This document shows positions 43,338 through 54,713 of a stretch of 64,000 nt of DNA, one piece after another (the stretch's first letter is position 1; each line of letters starts with the position of its first letter). Where the stretch lies: the NCBI RefSeq assembly GCF_037975245.1, contig NC_092564.1:23151984-23215983 (forward strand), read 5' to 3'. Origin of the DNA: Apostichopus japonicus (taxonomy: Eukaryota > Echinodermata > Holothuroidea > Aspidochirotida > Stichopodidae). The position numbers and the translations under genes were made by a program. Below the pieces are notes generated by a model. It saw nothing but the letters and a program-made list of their open reading frames with translations. It did no database searches and had not been told where the DNA came from.

Positions 43338-46209
43338 TTACTCATTGTGATATTTAACCAGTGGAGATTCACTCAGAACATAGCACATGTAATATCTGTG
43401 TATGTTGCCTTATTAGTAATGTTACAGATTCAGGTACTACTGTCTTAAACACACACCATAAATGTGATCCTGGTTTCAAACATATGTGATAACTGTTTTC
43501 ACCATCTTGGATTGCCTGATTTAAGACAACTGAAAGTTCTATTCATGCTGAAATTATGGAAAAAATTACATCTATTGTTGACAATTTATCAGAAACCAAC
43601 ATGAAAAGTCATACTGTTTCTTGTGAATCTAATCATGCTGATATAAATTAACATTTATTAATATTTAATAGATACAATATAGATATAACAATGGCATGTA
43701 CTAAGGCTTGATGGGGAGGTCAGCTACATGTACAACTCTGCAGCATTCTTCAGTCACCCCATAGACCACATATAGACCACATATGACCCCATAGACCACA
43801 TATGACCAGTGAAAGTATCTAGGGCAGATGACATAACATATCCTACTCAACACAAAACCACTGAACACACACATACTTATCACCTCACCTGAGGGGAGAA
43901 GTATCCCTTCACCTTCAATGAAATCTCAACTTATATATTTGTTATACATTTGTGTATGTGTACAAACACACATACCTATATGGAATATATGTATATTTTC
44001 ATGCTAAGCAGTGAAGGTCTGATAAAATCGATGCATATTCATGAACGTATGGTAATACTACTCTGTCAAGTGTCCAGAGTTTATTTTCATATTTGTTATG
44101 TGATCAAGGCCAGTTCTTCCTTTGAGTATAGTAAATAAAGTATATAAAAAACTGAGATAATGGGCACAATATAGAAGTGACCTACAGGATGGTTCTGTGT
44201 CGTGATTCAATTCATATGAGCAAAATAATGTACTTGAATTGAAATTGAAGTTAAGAAATTAAATTTGAATAAAAAAACAAAAATTTCAATAGTCTGGATG
44301 TTTTATTGCGAAGCCTTTAACATTCATCTTAAACATTTACCTCAAGTTCTGTTTAAACTTTGCACATTTTCATGACTTAATTGCTTCACAGTTTTCTAAC
44401 AGGTAATGACAGGAGTCAAATTATGTATCAAGATGACTCTAATGTGCAAATGGTTCGTTTGTGAGTCAACATTAGAACTCATCCACCCATGGAGCTACTC
44501 ACTATGACAGTTTATCAAATAATCCATTCCAGATGACAATTAGCTTTCAGAAGTAGCATTTCAAGTATTGCATCTTGCCCTCTTTAAAATTTCCGTCTGA
44601 GAGGTTTATTATTTACCGTAGTATTTCTGATTTCATTACTTTGCTTACTTTGTTAACAGAATGCTCTCACAGCAACTTCAACATGCACATTCAGTATTAA
44701 TTTCTAGCATATTTTTCAAATTTTTCAACTTCATTTGGTATGAAATCTGGCCATTATATTTCTAACTTCCTTTAACTCATTGACTGGTATATCAATTGAT
44801 AAATTGATTATTTTCCAATTTTTGATGGCAATATACTATTTTGAATAGATTTGAATCAAAATACTACAGTGAAGACTGGTATGTTATTGTCTCAAGAGGG
44901 GTAAACAACACACTGAAAATATGGTCACATTAGCATGCTTTCTATGAGAGTTGTAGCTAACATGTCAAGTTGTTTCACACATTTGCAGTTGTTTCCTGCA
45001 AAGAGGTCCTCAAAACTTGTTAAACTTAAATTTTGGTCCTGGCGGTAGTTTTTTACCGTTCTTAAAAGCAGAGAGAGTGAGGTATTGCAGTCAATTCACA
45101 TGGAGTGAAACATTCACATGGATTGAAACATAAACATTGATAGAACATTTTGGTATCTGAACAAGCGTGCTTCTGGATATTCACCAAAGTCAAAGATTTT
45201 CAACAAACTGACATAAATTTGAAACGTCCGAAAGATATTTTCCACTCCAGTGCCTCTTGAGTGGAAATTTTTCATGCATTTAACATTATTGTATTGTCAT
45301 TTCAACTGATAAATGTTCATGATTCTGTGTATATAGACGTAATATGCTAGGGCGTATACATTTGTGTGACTAATATTGTCACTATTCAAGAACAACCATG
45401 AAATAATCACTAAGAGTGAAAGAATATTTTATCATGTTGCCAAGTGGCAGGCTAATAACAAGGAAGAATTTCCAGTGCCATTTCTCTTTAATCTGTCAAC
45501 AGATGATGCTGATCTAACAATCTAAATAAATATTTATCATGGTAAGGTTAAAAAATCATCATTTGAGTTAACTGGTGTGTACATTTCCACTCTTAAAAGT
45601 CTACTGACACCTATGAACAACATTTTCCTAATCACTCTAATAGGCATTAGAAATCATGGAAATAACTGCAACTCCCATCAAACTCCATAATAGATTTACC
45701 ATTTTACAAGTCTTTTCTTAGTTCTAGCGTTACTTATGAATAAACATTAGCTAACTATGCACATTGATGATGTAAAGGTAGTAACAGCCTAATTTACTGT
45801 TTCATTATTGCTTTGTTTTCACAACTTTCATTTCAAGGACACTGAACATAGGTTTGTGGCCTAAGGAAAATTTTGAAATATTTTGCCTTTGAAAATGGGA
45901 ACATCATATTATTCAAATGATATATGTGGGCTTGTAATTATTAAGGGCTAAAATTTTAAAAAATGATAAGCCCGACACTCCACGCCATTGTATGCACATA
46001 TTTAATGAGTTTGCCCAGATTGATCAAAACTCCCAATGTGTATATCTTGGAAACGAAAAAAAAAAGAGCTTTGCAAAAAATTTCAACAGAATTTGAATGA
46101 GAATATAGGGCAAATTGGCTAGGTGTCCATATTATTTTAAATCTCCGATAGTAACTAACATTGTCGCAAAATGCATTGAGTTTGAACCTGTTGCTTTGTA
46201 TGTATATGT
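43338..46209. other. Intergenic, no gene seen
   Basis: AT-rich. It contains a short duplicated CATAGACCACATATGACC-type word (43755-43808) and candidate poly(A) signals at 44134 and 44268. The open frames are short and featureless. Confidence 0.5.
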
Positions 46210-46445
46210 GATCTTCCCGCAAGCAGGAACTCGCGAAAGAAGCCATGGAGGCTTGTAGACTCGCAAGCTGACCGAAGCCAATCTCTCGGCACACATTCAT
46301 TTAACGTCCATGTCGGGAAGTTGTTATTGAACAACACCCTTGCCAGACGACACACATTGCTGTTGGCGGGGAATCGAACCGGGGATCTCATGACTGGGAG
46401 ACGCTGGCGTTAACCACTAGGCTATACACTCCGCCTATACACTCC
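46210..46445 (-). mobile_element. tRNA-derived SINE, family A, copy 2 (best preserved)
   Basis: On the minus strand it starts GGAGTGTATAGCCTAGTGG, an A-box context, with a perfect B box GGTTCGATTCC at about 46370-46380. The family body follows, ending CCTGCTTGCGGGAAGATC. It shares the body with the copies at 30.6 and 50.1 kb. Confidence 0.85.
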
Positions 46446-46965
46446 GCCTTTGTACAGGTGTAGTCTCTGCATCTTCCGACCTATCCTGCTGCTAACTCTG
46501 TGTTCATCCGTACATGTGGTATTGTTTTCAAACTATTGTATTTGTTTCTAGGTTCCACATCTCACAGTATCCACCAAACCCTGATGACATATCTTATATA
46601 TACTGTACTGAAAGACTATAGCAGGTTGTACTGATACAAATCGACCTTCCATTTAGATACAGTCTATTTAGTATCTCAAAGTATTTCAATACAAGTAACA
46701 AACTCCTCCTGTGGATCTTCTCATTGCCAATATACTGTCCTGTATGTAGAACCTGGTCACACAAGGAATATTTCTGCCTCTTCATCTCAAATTCAGGCAT
46801 CTCATAGCACGAGTTGATGCTATACTATCTCCGAGCAGTGGATGCTATATGATGTCAACTTGAACCAACAACTCTGTAACAAAGCAAAGAAGATGAACAT
46901 CAACTGGAAAAGGATGACAATTGAATGGATTGCAGGGGCAGATCCAAGAATTCAAAGAGGAAGGG

Positions 46966-48430
46966 ATATGGCCTTAAAATCATTGAAGGGATGTGCCCTT
47001 AAGATCATTGAAGGGATGTGCCTCTAAGATCATTGAAGGGATGTGCCTCTAAGATCATTGTAGGGATGTGCCTCTAAGATCATTGTAGGTATGTGCCTCT
47101 AAGATCATTGTAGGGATGTGCCTCTCAGATCATTGACGGGATGTGCCTTTAAGATCATTGAGGGGATGTGCCTCTAAGATCATTGAGGGGATGTGCCTCT
47201 CAGATCATTGAGGGGATGTGCCTCTAAGATCATTAAGGGGATGTGCCTCTAAGATCATTGAGGGGATGTGCCTCTAAGATCATTGCAGGGATGTGCCTTT
47301 AAGATCATTAAGGGATGTGCCTCTAAGATCATTGGGAGGATGTGCCTCTAAGATCATTGAAGGGATGTGCCTCTAAGATCATCGAGGGGAATGCGCCTCT
47401 AAGATCATGTAAGGGATGTTCCTCTTAGATCATTGAGGGGATGTGCCCCTAAGATCATTGAGGGGATGTGCCTCTAAGATCATTGAGGGGATGTGCCCCT
47501 AAGATCATTGAGGGGATGTGCCTCTAAGATCATTAAGGGATGTGCCTCTAAGATCATTGAAAGGATGTGCCTCTAAGATCATGGAGGGGATGTGCCTCTA
47601 AGATCACTGAAGGGATGTGTGTCTAAGATCATTGAAGGGATTCTAAGATCATTGAAGGGATGTGTGTATAAGATCATTGAAGGGATTCTAAGATCATTTA
47701 AGGGATGTGTGTCTAAGATCATTGAGGGGATGTGCCTCTTAGATCATTAAGGGGAAGTGCCTCTAAGATCATTGCAGGGGATGTGCCTCTAAGATCATTG
47801 CAGGGATGTGCCTCTAAGATCATTGAAGGGATGTGTGTCTAAGATCATTTAAGGGATGTGCCTCTAAGATCACTGAAGGGATGTGTGTCTAAGATCATTG
47901 AAGGGATGTGTGTCTAAGATCATTTAAGGGATGTGCCTCTAAGATCATTTAAGGGATGTGCCTCTAAAATCATTGAAGGGATTCTAAGATCATTTAAGGG
48001 ATGTGTGTCTAAGATCATTGAAGGGATTCTAAGATCATTTAAGGGATGTGTGTCTAAGATCATTGAGGGGATGTGCCTCTTAGATCATTGAAGGGATGTG
48101 TGTCTAAGATCATTGAAGGGATTCTAAGATCATTGAAGGGATGTGTGTCTAAGATCATTGCAGGGATGTGCCTCTAAGATCATTGAAGGGATTCTAAGAT
48201 CATTGAGGGGATGTGCCTCTTAGATCATTGAAGGGATTCTAAGATCATTTAAGGGATGTGTGTCTAAGATCATTGAGGGGATGTGCCTCTTAGATCATTG
48301 AGGGGATGTGCCTCTAAGATCATTGCAGGGATGTGCCTCTAAGATCATTGAAGGGATTCTAAGATCATTTAAGGGATGTGTGTCTAAGATCATTGAAGGG
48401 ATGTGTGTCTAAGATCACTGAAGGGACTCC
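46966..48430. repeat. 25-bp minisatellite, about 1.5 kb
   Basis: Units of AAGATCATTGAGGGGATGTG + CCTCT are repeated more than 55 times. Variants have GTGTCT in place of CCTCT, and a shortened unit, ATTCTAAGATCATTGAAGGG, is frequent in the right half. It ends about 590 bp from the stop codon of the minus-strand F-box gene. Confidence 0.95.
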
Positions 48431-49018
48431 TATGTTGGGTGTCTGGGGGTTTGCTCTGAGGCATATTCAGGTGCTAATTAGGTGTATAATAAGGTCTGTG
48501 CACAAGGTTGTTTCATATTCTTTTAAATATATATATTTGAGGGAGCAGGGAGGTTTAAGGCTCTTTGCCGCCCCGCCCCCCTCCTCATTCCCACCGTTCT
48601 GTGTCTTGAGTGCATAATGCAGTGCAGGCCACTCAATCATTTGCATATGTCCAAGATATTCCAAAGCAGATAAATCTTTAGGCCTTTTTCTCCATTTGCG
48701 TATTAATCAAGTTGTTATTTGTCATGAAGACTCTTGCTTGACAAATGGCATCTAGTTTGAAACATGATAAGATAAAATGAACACAACTGAATTGGAATAG
48801 AAATGTGGCAAAGTTAACAAAAACACCTTCATATCACACTGTCATATGTTGTTTCACTTCATGAATTTAGTGTTTGCTGTTACTGTGATATCAAGGGTAG
48901 ATATGTATCTCCTCACCTGATACATACAAGAGAAGAGGCTAACGTCGTTTCGGCAGAATGATTCTTAAATACTGGGAAACTTATCCTCACTTCATGAAAT
49001 GTCAGCGTGTTGTTCCGT
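48431..49018. other. 3' flank / probable 3' UTR of the F-box gene
   Basis: No coding signal. I found no canonical minus-strand AATAAA in this stretch, so the poly(A) site may use a variant signal or lie inside the minisatellite. Confidence 0.35.
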
Positions 49019-49081
49019 TCAGAACATATTGTTGACTTCAACACCAGCTTGCCATAACTGCTGTATAAATGGATCGGTGAT
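49019..49081 (-). CDS. F-box/LRR gene, last coding exon
   Basis: The acceptor TTTTCAATTGTCAG leads into ITDPFIQQLWQAGVEVNNMF and TGA. It continues the LRR consensus (GCAK|ITD) in phase, although it is too short for a simple frame search. Confidence 0.85.
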   Translation of the reverse strand: MTDPFIQQLWQAGVEVNNMF

Positions 49082-51124
49082 CTGACAATTGAAAAAAGGG
49101 AAAACTTTAATTTGGTACATCGGAGTAGATACTCGATGGCATTTAAGCAGATAGTTTGTTCACATGTAAACAGGATATGTTTGTATACACAATGTTGGTT
49201 ACATAGTGGGTTTGTACTACTCTGTAAAAAACAAAATTTACAAATATTTTTCTAACAAATGGAACAAACTAATCAACACATTATTGGATATATGAGGGTT
49301 ATAACTCACAGTTAAGAAAACAGCTGATAGCACCAGAAAGAAATATATGTTTAATGTTACTGCCAAATTCAACATGTACCATATATTTTGCTGTATTGGA
49401 CTAATGAACAGAGTGAATTCATGAAAACTTTATCAATTTAGGAAGTTTGACAAGCAATTTAATTTGATATGGCTACAGTTTTTAACTATTATACACTTAC
49501 AACTTACCTTAGCACATCCCTTTATCCTTAGTGACTTTAATAAGTTTGTCTCTTGGGGTCTCTTTAGGATCCCAACGAGTCCCTTGTCAGAGACTCTGAA
49601 GCAGTAACTAACATCCAGGGTCTTTAAACTCAGCCCCTTGAAGCTTAACTGACTGACTCCAAAATCAGTAACCCCGTAGACACTGCTCACGTAGAGTTCT
49701 TCCAAGTTTTTGGCATGATCCGCAAGACTGCACATAGCGGCATCGGTAATCTGAAAAACACAGGGAGAGAAGAGTAGTTGCCATTTACTTAGAAAAATGA
49801 TGATCTCTGACAGATTAAAACAACGAACTCTGCAGAAAAACATAGATAGATATAGATATGACAATGACATATTCTATGGTAGATAAATATTATCTACTTG
49901 GGTTTACTTTCTAGATATCACTGGTGGTAGAGAAAACTAATGGTCCTACTTGTTATGCCATTGACTTTCTTATTTTGGACAACATATATCAAGCTAGGGG
50001 ATATTAGTTCTTTCATCTAGAATGATACAGCATGTAGTGTAACATAATGTATGTATTTTAGATTCTCCTGCAAGCAGGAACTCGTGAAGAAGCCATCATT
50101 GGCTTATCAAAGCCGCAAGCTGACCAAAGTCAGTCTCTTAGATTCATAGTTTAACGTCCATGAATATGAATTGTCAATTGTCAACAACTCTGTAACTGGA
50201 CGACATAAATTAATCTTGGAGTGACTCGAGACCTTATGATTGAAAGGCACATTAGGGAATTAATACCTAAATTAGGACACAATTGACCAAGTTTCAAGAA
50301 TTGCTGGTATTTACCTTGTAACAACTGCTCATATCAACTTCCTTCAACTCCTTACACTTCCGGGCTACATCCTCAACGGCCTGGTCTGTTAAGGAACCGC
50401 AGTGACTGATATGTAAGACTTGTAACCTGGAGCAGGTGTTAGCTACCAAGAATACCGCTGTTGCAGTGGAGGCTCGCCAGCATTTAGATAATCTGATTGA
50501 TAAATGAAAAAATAGAAGTGTGATATAAAGGTAGCTATATATAGGATCATTATCCACAAAACCAATTTTTACTTTTGTAAAATTACAGTACTTTATGAAG
50601 ATAGGGCACACTTTCACAACGTTTTGAACTTTTATCCAATCACTCTTATTCATTTACGAATGACCAGCATCTTAATCTAAGGATATGTTCAGTGACTCCC
50701 AGCATGCAATTGGAGTGGCGCTACAATTTAACGATTGAAGGCCTACATTCTCTAGTTCGTTTAGTCTGTTCAAAGTCAAGATTGTCAGCAAGGACAACCA
50801 GGTACAATAATTTCATCCATTTCCATTAAGTGGAGGCAGGAATAGGGGGAGGGGGAAGGGGGTGCATTTTATGAAACTAAAGTCTGCTTCCTACCGAATG
50901 ATTCTGAGTAGCTGTCCATGCATGATGATGTTCACAAGATAATCTTCAGTAACCATGAAATCCCAAGGAGTCAAGTCTAGTTCCTTCAGACTTTTGTAGT
51001 ATCTCCTAACCATTTCCAGCCATCTTGTACTAACCAGTTTACACTCCGCTAAATCCACAATGCTGAGATAGGGAAGGATGTAGGACAAGACGAGCTCCTC
51101 TGGCAGCACAGAACAAAAATCCAT
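49019..51124 (-). CDS. F-box / leucine-rich-repeat protein, 4 coding exons, 237 aa
   Basis: Minus-strand coding exons in transcription order: 51124-50895, 50492-50315, 49750-49508, 49081-49019. Together they are 714 nt, with GT-AG introns and a continuous frame. Residues 7-40 form an F-box (LPEELVLSYILPYLSIVDLA, then ECKLVSTRW), which in this family binds Skp1 in SCF ubiquitin ligases. About five cysteine-type leucine-rich repeats follow: LKELDLTPWDF, IRLSKCWRAS, LQVLHISHCGSLTDQAVEDV, LKEVDMSSCYKITDAAM, LKTLDVSYCFRVSDKGL and LKSLRIKGCAKITDPF. These would select substrate. The C-terminus is short, ending GVEVNNMF. The start was set at the ATG immediately before the F-box, because upstream in-frame sequence reads as intron with an acceptor at 51147-51148 or 51154. 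The protein is small for an FBXL, and I cannot name the orthologue. Confidence 0.9.
49508..49750 (-). CDS. F-box/LRR gene, coding exon 3 (LRRs)
   Basis: The acceptor is GTGTTTTTCAG. The 81 codons include ITDAAMCSLADHAKNLEELY and LKTLDVSYCFRVSDKGLVGI. It ends GCAK at AAG followed by GTAAGT, phase 0. Confidence 0.92.
50060..50255 (-). mobile_element. tRNA-derived SINE, family A, copy 3, lacking its tRNA head
   Basis: In an intron of the F-box gene. The body matches the copies at 30.6 kb (closely) and 46.2 kb but stops before the A box. Confidence 0.75.
50315..50492 (-). CDS. F-box/LRR gene, coding exon 2 (LRRs)
   Basis: The acceptor TTATCAATCAG leads into LSKCWRASTATAVFLVANTC and LQVLHISHCGSLTDQAVEDV. 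It ends DMSSCYK at AAG followed by GTAAAT, phase 0. Confidence 0.9.
50895..51124 (-). CDS. F-box/LRR gene, coding exon 1 (F-box)
   Basis: Encodes residues 1-77, opening MDFCSVLPEELVLSYILPYL and ending LLRIIR. The donor on the minus strand is CG followed by GTAGGA, phase 2, which pairs exactly with the acceptor at 50493. Confidence 0.88.
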
Positions 51125-51539
51125 CCTCCCTTCTGGGTTATGACAGCTGTTAACTACGAATATAGACATCAATTGACATGAACATAAATAGGAAGAAAAC
51201 AAGCTTAATATCAACACATTCAGTTTTTGCAAATGTCGACTAAATGTCTTGCATACATCATACAGTATATTGCAATGTTAAATGTTTTCTAACTTTACTT
51301 TAGTTACATTTATTCATCGACCTAGTCTGAACAAATTTTGATAACTTCTCCCTAGGCCTAAGTATCAAAGAGAAGGTAATGTTTATAACAATGAAAGAAT
51401 TAAGTGCAGCATCCTCATTATTCTCCATCACCAAGGAATTGGCACTTCATCAGCAAGTGTCAAACTTGTGCAGTTTTACTCTGCACTCTGATTGGGTAAT
51501 AAGCTGTGTAAAAGTAAGTGGGCCTGATGTTTCAATCCT

Positions 51540-51755
51540 AGCAGAATCTTCTACAGAGACTGAATGATTCTACATTCAGCCTCATGATTGATTAGTAAGC
51601 TGTGTCTGATTGAATAATAAACTGTGAAAAAGAAAGTGGGCCTGACCTTTCGATCCTAGCAGGATCTTCTATAGCATGATTCTACATTCAGATTCTATAT
51701 TTCTCCTACACAGGCTCTTTAGTGAATAAGCAGTTTGCAAACAGTTATTGTTATA
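51540..51755. mobile_element. Dispersed repeat with two degenerate hammerhead-like motifs
   Basis: Two minus-strand copies of the motif around CCTGCTAGGATCGAAA lie at about 51531-51557 and 51643-51670. They are followed on the plus strand by ACAGGCTCTTTAGTGAATAA, also present at 16199 next to the best motif copy, but there in the opposite relative orientation. Confidence 0.6.
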
Positions 51756-52411
51756 TTTTGGTTAAGATGTCAGATGAATCGCCACATTGTAAGTAGGTAC
51801 TTTGAATTGAGCAAAATCACACATCAAAGTAAGGCATTTGCAGTACCAATTGGTTTGGTTCATTCATTCGCCAACATTACGAATGTTACAAATAAGTTTA
51901 AACCGTAATGTTAGATTTAACTTTGCTTTGTCAACCCTATAGGCTAGACCCTTATATTAATGAAGTACTGTTGCTGGTATTGGTCTTGGGCTTACTAGAC
52001 CATCGACATACCCTAGGCTACTGTACTACTACTAGTAGTGTAGTATAGTAGTACTACTAGGTAGTAGGTACTAGCTGGTAGATAGATATAGACCTACCTA
52101 ACACTAGATCAGTTCTGCGAGAATCCACATTTGACCTACCCTGCACCACTCCTGTATTGATTTTCGACAAGTCAACGTTCGTCAAAGTTCTCCAACGTTC
52201 ACTTATTTCATCTGATGTACCGAGTAAGAAATTATGTACTGTATCTAGCAGCTCTCAGTCCGACTTAGGCCCTTCGACGATCGATTATCTTACTACGTAT
52301 GTTATGTAAATAACAATCTAGCATATACAAGCGGGTTTGTTTTGACCGAAAGGAGACCTTGATTTTGGCAAACAACCGAAAACGCGCGCACGTACGCCTA
52401 GATACGGGCTT

Positions 52412-52418
52412 ACCTACA
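52412..52418 (-). other. Candidate donor of a 5' non-coding exon of the F-box gene
   Basis: On the minus strand TTTGTAG is followed by GTAAGCCC, a strong donor, in a CpG-rich patch (52370-52420, with ACGCGCGCACGTACG). A non-coding exon upstream of 52414 could splice to about 51146 or 51153. This is inference only. Confidence 0.25.
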
Positions 52419-53065
52419 AATACTGTGCATGTGCAGCGTATTTACCAGCGATGCAAAATAACGTCTGATATTAATCGGTGCTCTCCATGTGTTTTTCTTG
52501 CAAATTCTTTACGTGGCTTTCCCTGCTTCTCAGTGATCATTCTCTGAAAAAGATTTTATATTCCTGTGTGCAGGTATGTCACAACTGATGAATGACTATC
52601 TCTAGCAGAAACATGAATGTGACCTTGAGTTGCATGATCACTTGAAATTATGGACAAACGTGTGTGTGGAGTTATGCTAGCCTAAGTTAAAGTTAGGCTT
52701 GGATAAACTTAGGCTAAATAGCCTAGGCCTGACTTAGTTAAACGTAGGCTAACCAGTCCACAACTATTGAACTAACTACTATTCATTACTCATTACTGTA
52801 CTAACTCAGGTTGAACTCGTGAGTTGGTTTAAAGCATGGTATTAGAAGCACAAGGTTATTGTAGGCGGATCAATTAATTTTTTTTTTAGAGTCTGGCATG
52901 GCCCTAACTTTAGTGTTTCACTAGTTTTAGAATCAAAACTAGGCCTAGTCTCAGATGGACGTAGGCCTATTTTCTGGAAATTTGTGGGAGGGAGGGGATG
53001 TTAATCAGCTATACAGCCAGCAGGTGTTTTAAGCTGGTCACACAGATAGCCTCACTAAGTTATGC

Positions 53066-53318
53066 TTAGTAGTAGTAGTAAGTTGAGTCTTGTCTATCTG
53101 ACATCTCAGTGATTAGCCTCTGCCACGTATCACGATCTTGCTCAAGGTTTATTGCTTCCTTGAAATTGTTAATGTTAACGCCCTTAAATTGCGACTTTAT
53201 TTTTCCAAGCAAGGTAGTCACGGGCCTTCCTACTGGTTTAGCAGTATGTCTCAATGCTTCTCTTAAAGCAACTTTTGCTGGTGCATCCTCCTGGAGAAAG
53301 TTATGCTGAGGTCCATAT
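53066..53318 (-). mobile_element. 3' end of a non-LTR retrotransposon (LINE) reverse transcriptase
   Basis: The minus-strand frame reads EDAPAKVALREALRHTAKPV, then GRPVTTLLGKIKSQ and LEQDRDTWQRLI, then stops. This is the typical C-terminal tail of LINE reverse transcriptases (P.R.AL... GRP.TTW...DRD.W). It is followed by an (ACT)n-like tail at 53068-53083. Only the last 85 or so codons remain, and a hAT element interrupts the 5' side. Confidence 0.75.
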
Positions 53319-54713
53319 CAGGGCTCAAAATAATTTCCGGGTGATGAGGGCTCTTTTCAGCACATGCAGATTTTTTACGAGGGCTGTTTTACTGATGACA
53401 GGGGCTGTGTTTACTGTATAAATTGTAGCTACAAAATTGATTAATTTTTACAAAATTTTACACTGAACTTTGTGGGTGATACTATACTAACGCTGAGGGC
53501 GTCAGTCAGCACGCAGTGCGACACAGTTATAGGGGGGGTCCATGGGCCTGCCTTAGGGCCTGTGGTAGGGTCCATGGGCAACACCCCGGTTGGGGTATGA
53601 GGGTCGAAGCCCCCAAATGCTCTGAGAAATTTGAGGTTTAAAGACAACATTTTGGTGCCTATTTTATAAAGAATTTAAAATTTATTACAACTCTCAAAGC
53701 AAAGTTTCACACTCAAAATGCGCAAACTGAAGCCACATGCCTAGCCTGTCGTTTTCACCCTACTTGATTCTTTCAATCATGACGACCCATGGGTGACCCA
53801 TAATTAAAAAGTTACTGTTCGTAAAATGTACACAATGGTCAGTTTTAATCTGGAATAATATTCAGCAGCTACAGCACTACACTTCTCCTCAATTGTCCCT
53901 ACTCTAATGATACTAAAATATTGAAAATCATGGGAAACTTGCAATAATGTTGGGAACGTTATGAAAATCCAAAGAAAAATTTGCGGTATAGGCTCCAGTT
54001 TGCGTATGCTACAGTGTGTTAGGTAATTAGTTTTGTCCCCCTGCAGGTTGGATATGCATCGGTAATGACAAACATGCAAGTGACGGATCAAATGATACAG
54101 TAACGCTGTTGTAAGAAATTCACGGAAATTGAGAGGTGTAAATTTCGGAGGTAGAAAAGAAATCACGGAAATCCAAAATATCACATTAATATACCCCTCC
54201 CCCCCCCCCATTGGTTCATATAGGCCTATATCATTTTATCATGTTAATCATTTGATCAATTCCCCTATATCGAAACAAGTCTGTTAGCTGTTCATAAATA
54301 ACCCACACGGCACTATGTCCTACGACGTAATTCAGCTGCGGTTCTGATCTTCCTATTAAAAAGGAGACGTAAATTTCCCGCCATTTTGTTACTAGACAGA
54401 CTGCATGGTCGTTACTACGACGCAAAACTTTTCCCTTAGGTTAGGAAAAACATCGCAGGAGCTGTCAATATTAGCTGACTCTTTCCACAGTACTATGATA
54501 CACAACACCTAGCTGGGAGAAAAAAAATACACATACACGGGTGTGCGAAAATGATCACGCAATGCGTGCGGCGTCCGTTGACTGAGGAGTACATGTGGAG
54601 AGCGATTTTAGCGATATTTGCATTTTCTTTTCGCCCCCGTGATTTCTTTTCTGGGGCGATTTTTCAACTTCGTAGGGCGAATCGCCCTTCACCCCCGTCT
54701 ATTTTGAGCCTTG
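53319..54713. mobile_element. hAT-like element, 1.4 kb, non-autonomous
   Basis: The ends are CAGGGCTCAAAATA and, inverted, CAAGGCTCAAAATA. They are flanked by a perfect 8-bp duplication GTCCATAT (53311-53318 and 54714-54721). No transposase is recognisable. It is inserted at the edge of the LINE fragment. Confidence 0.88.

Noticed and set aside
46966-48430. CRISPR-like array
   Set aside because: There are no unique spacers between the repeats and the context is eukaryotic; it is a minisatellite.
50668-50800. Leucine-rich minus-strand frame (LNELENVGLQSLN...) between F-box exons 1 and 2, with an acceptor-like TTTGAACAG
   Set aside because: It has no acceptable donor before its stop codon, and splicing 50895 directly to 50492 keeps both the frame and the LRR consensus (IIRLSKC).
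53804-54211. 135-codon minus-strand frame inside the 53.3 kb hAT element, considered as transposase
   Set aside because: No hAT dimerisation or BED-finger motif and no catalytic-block similarity that I can see.
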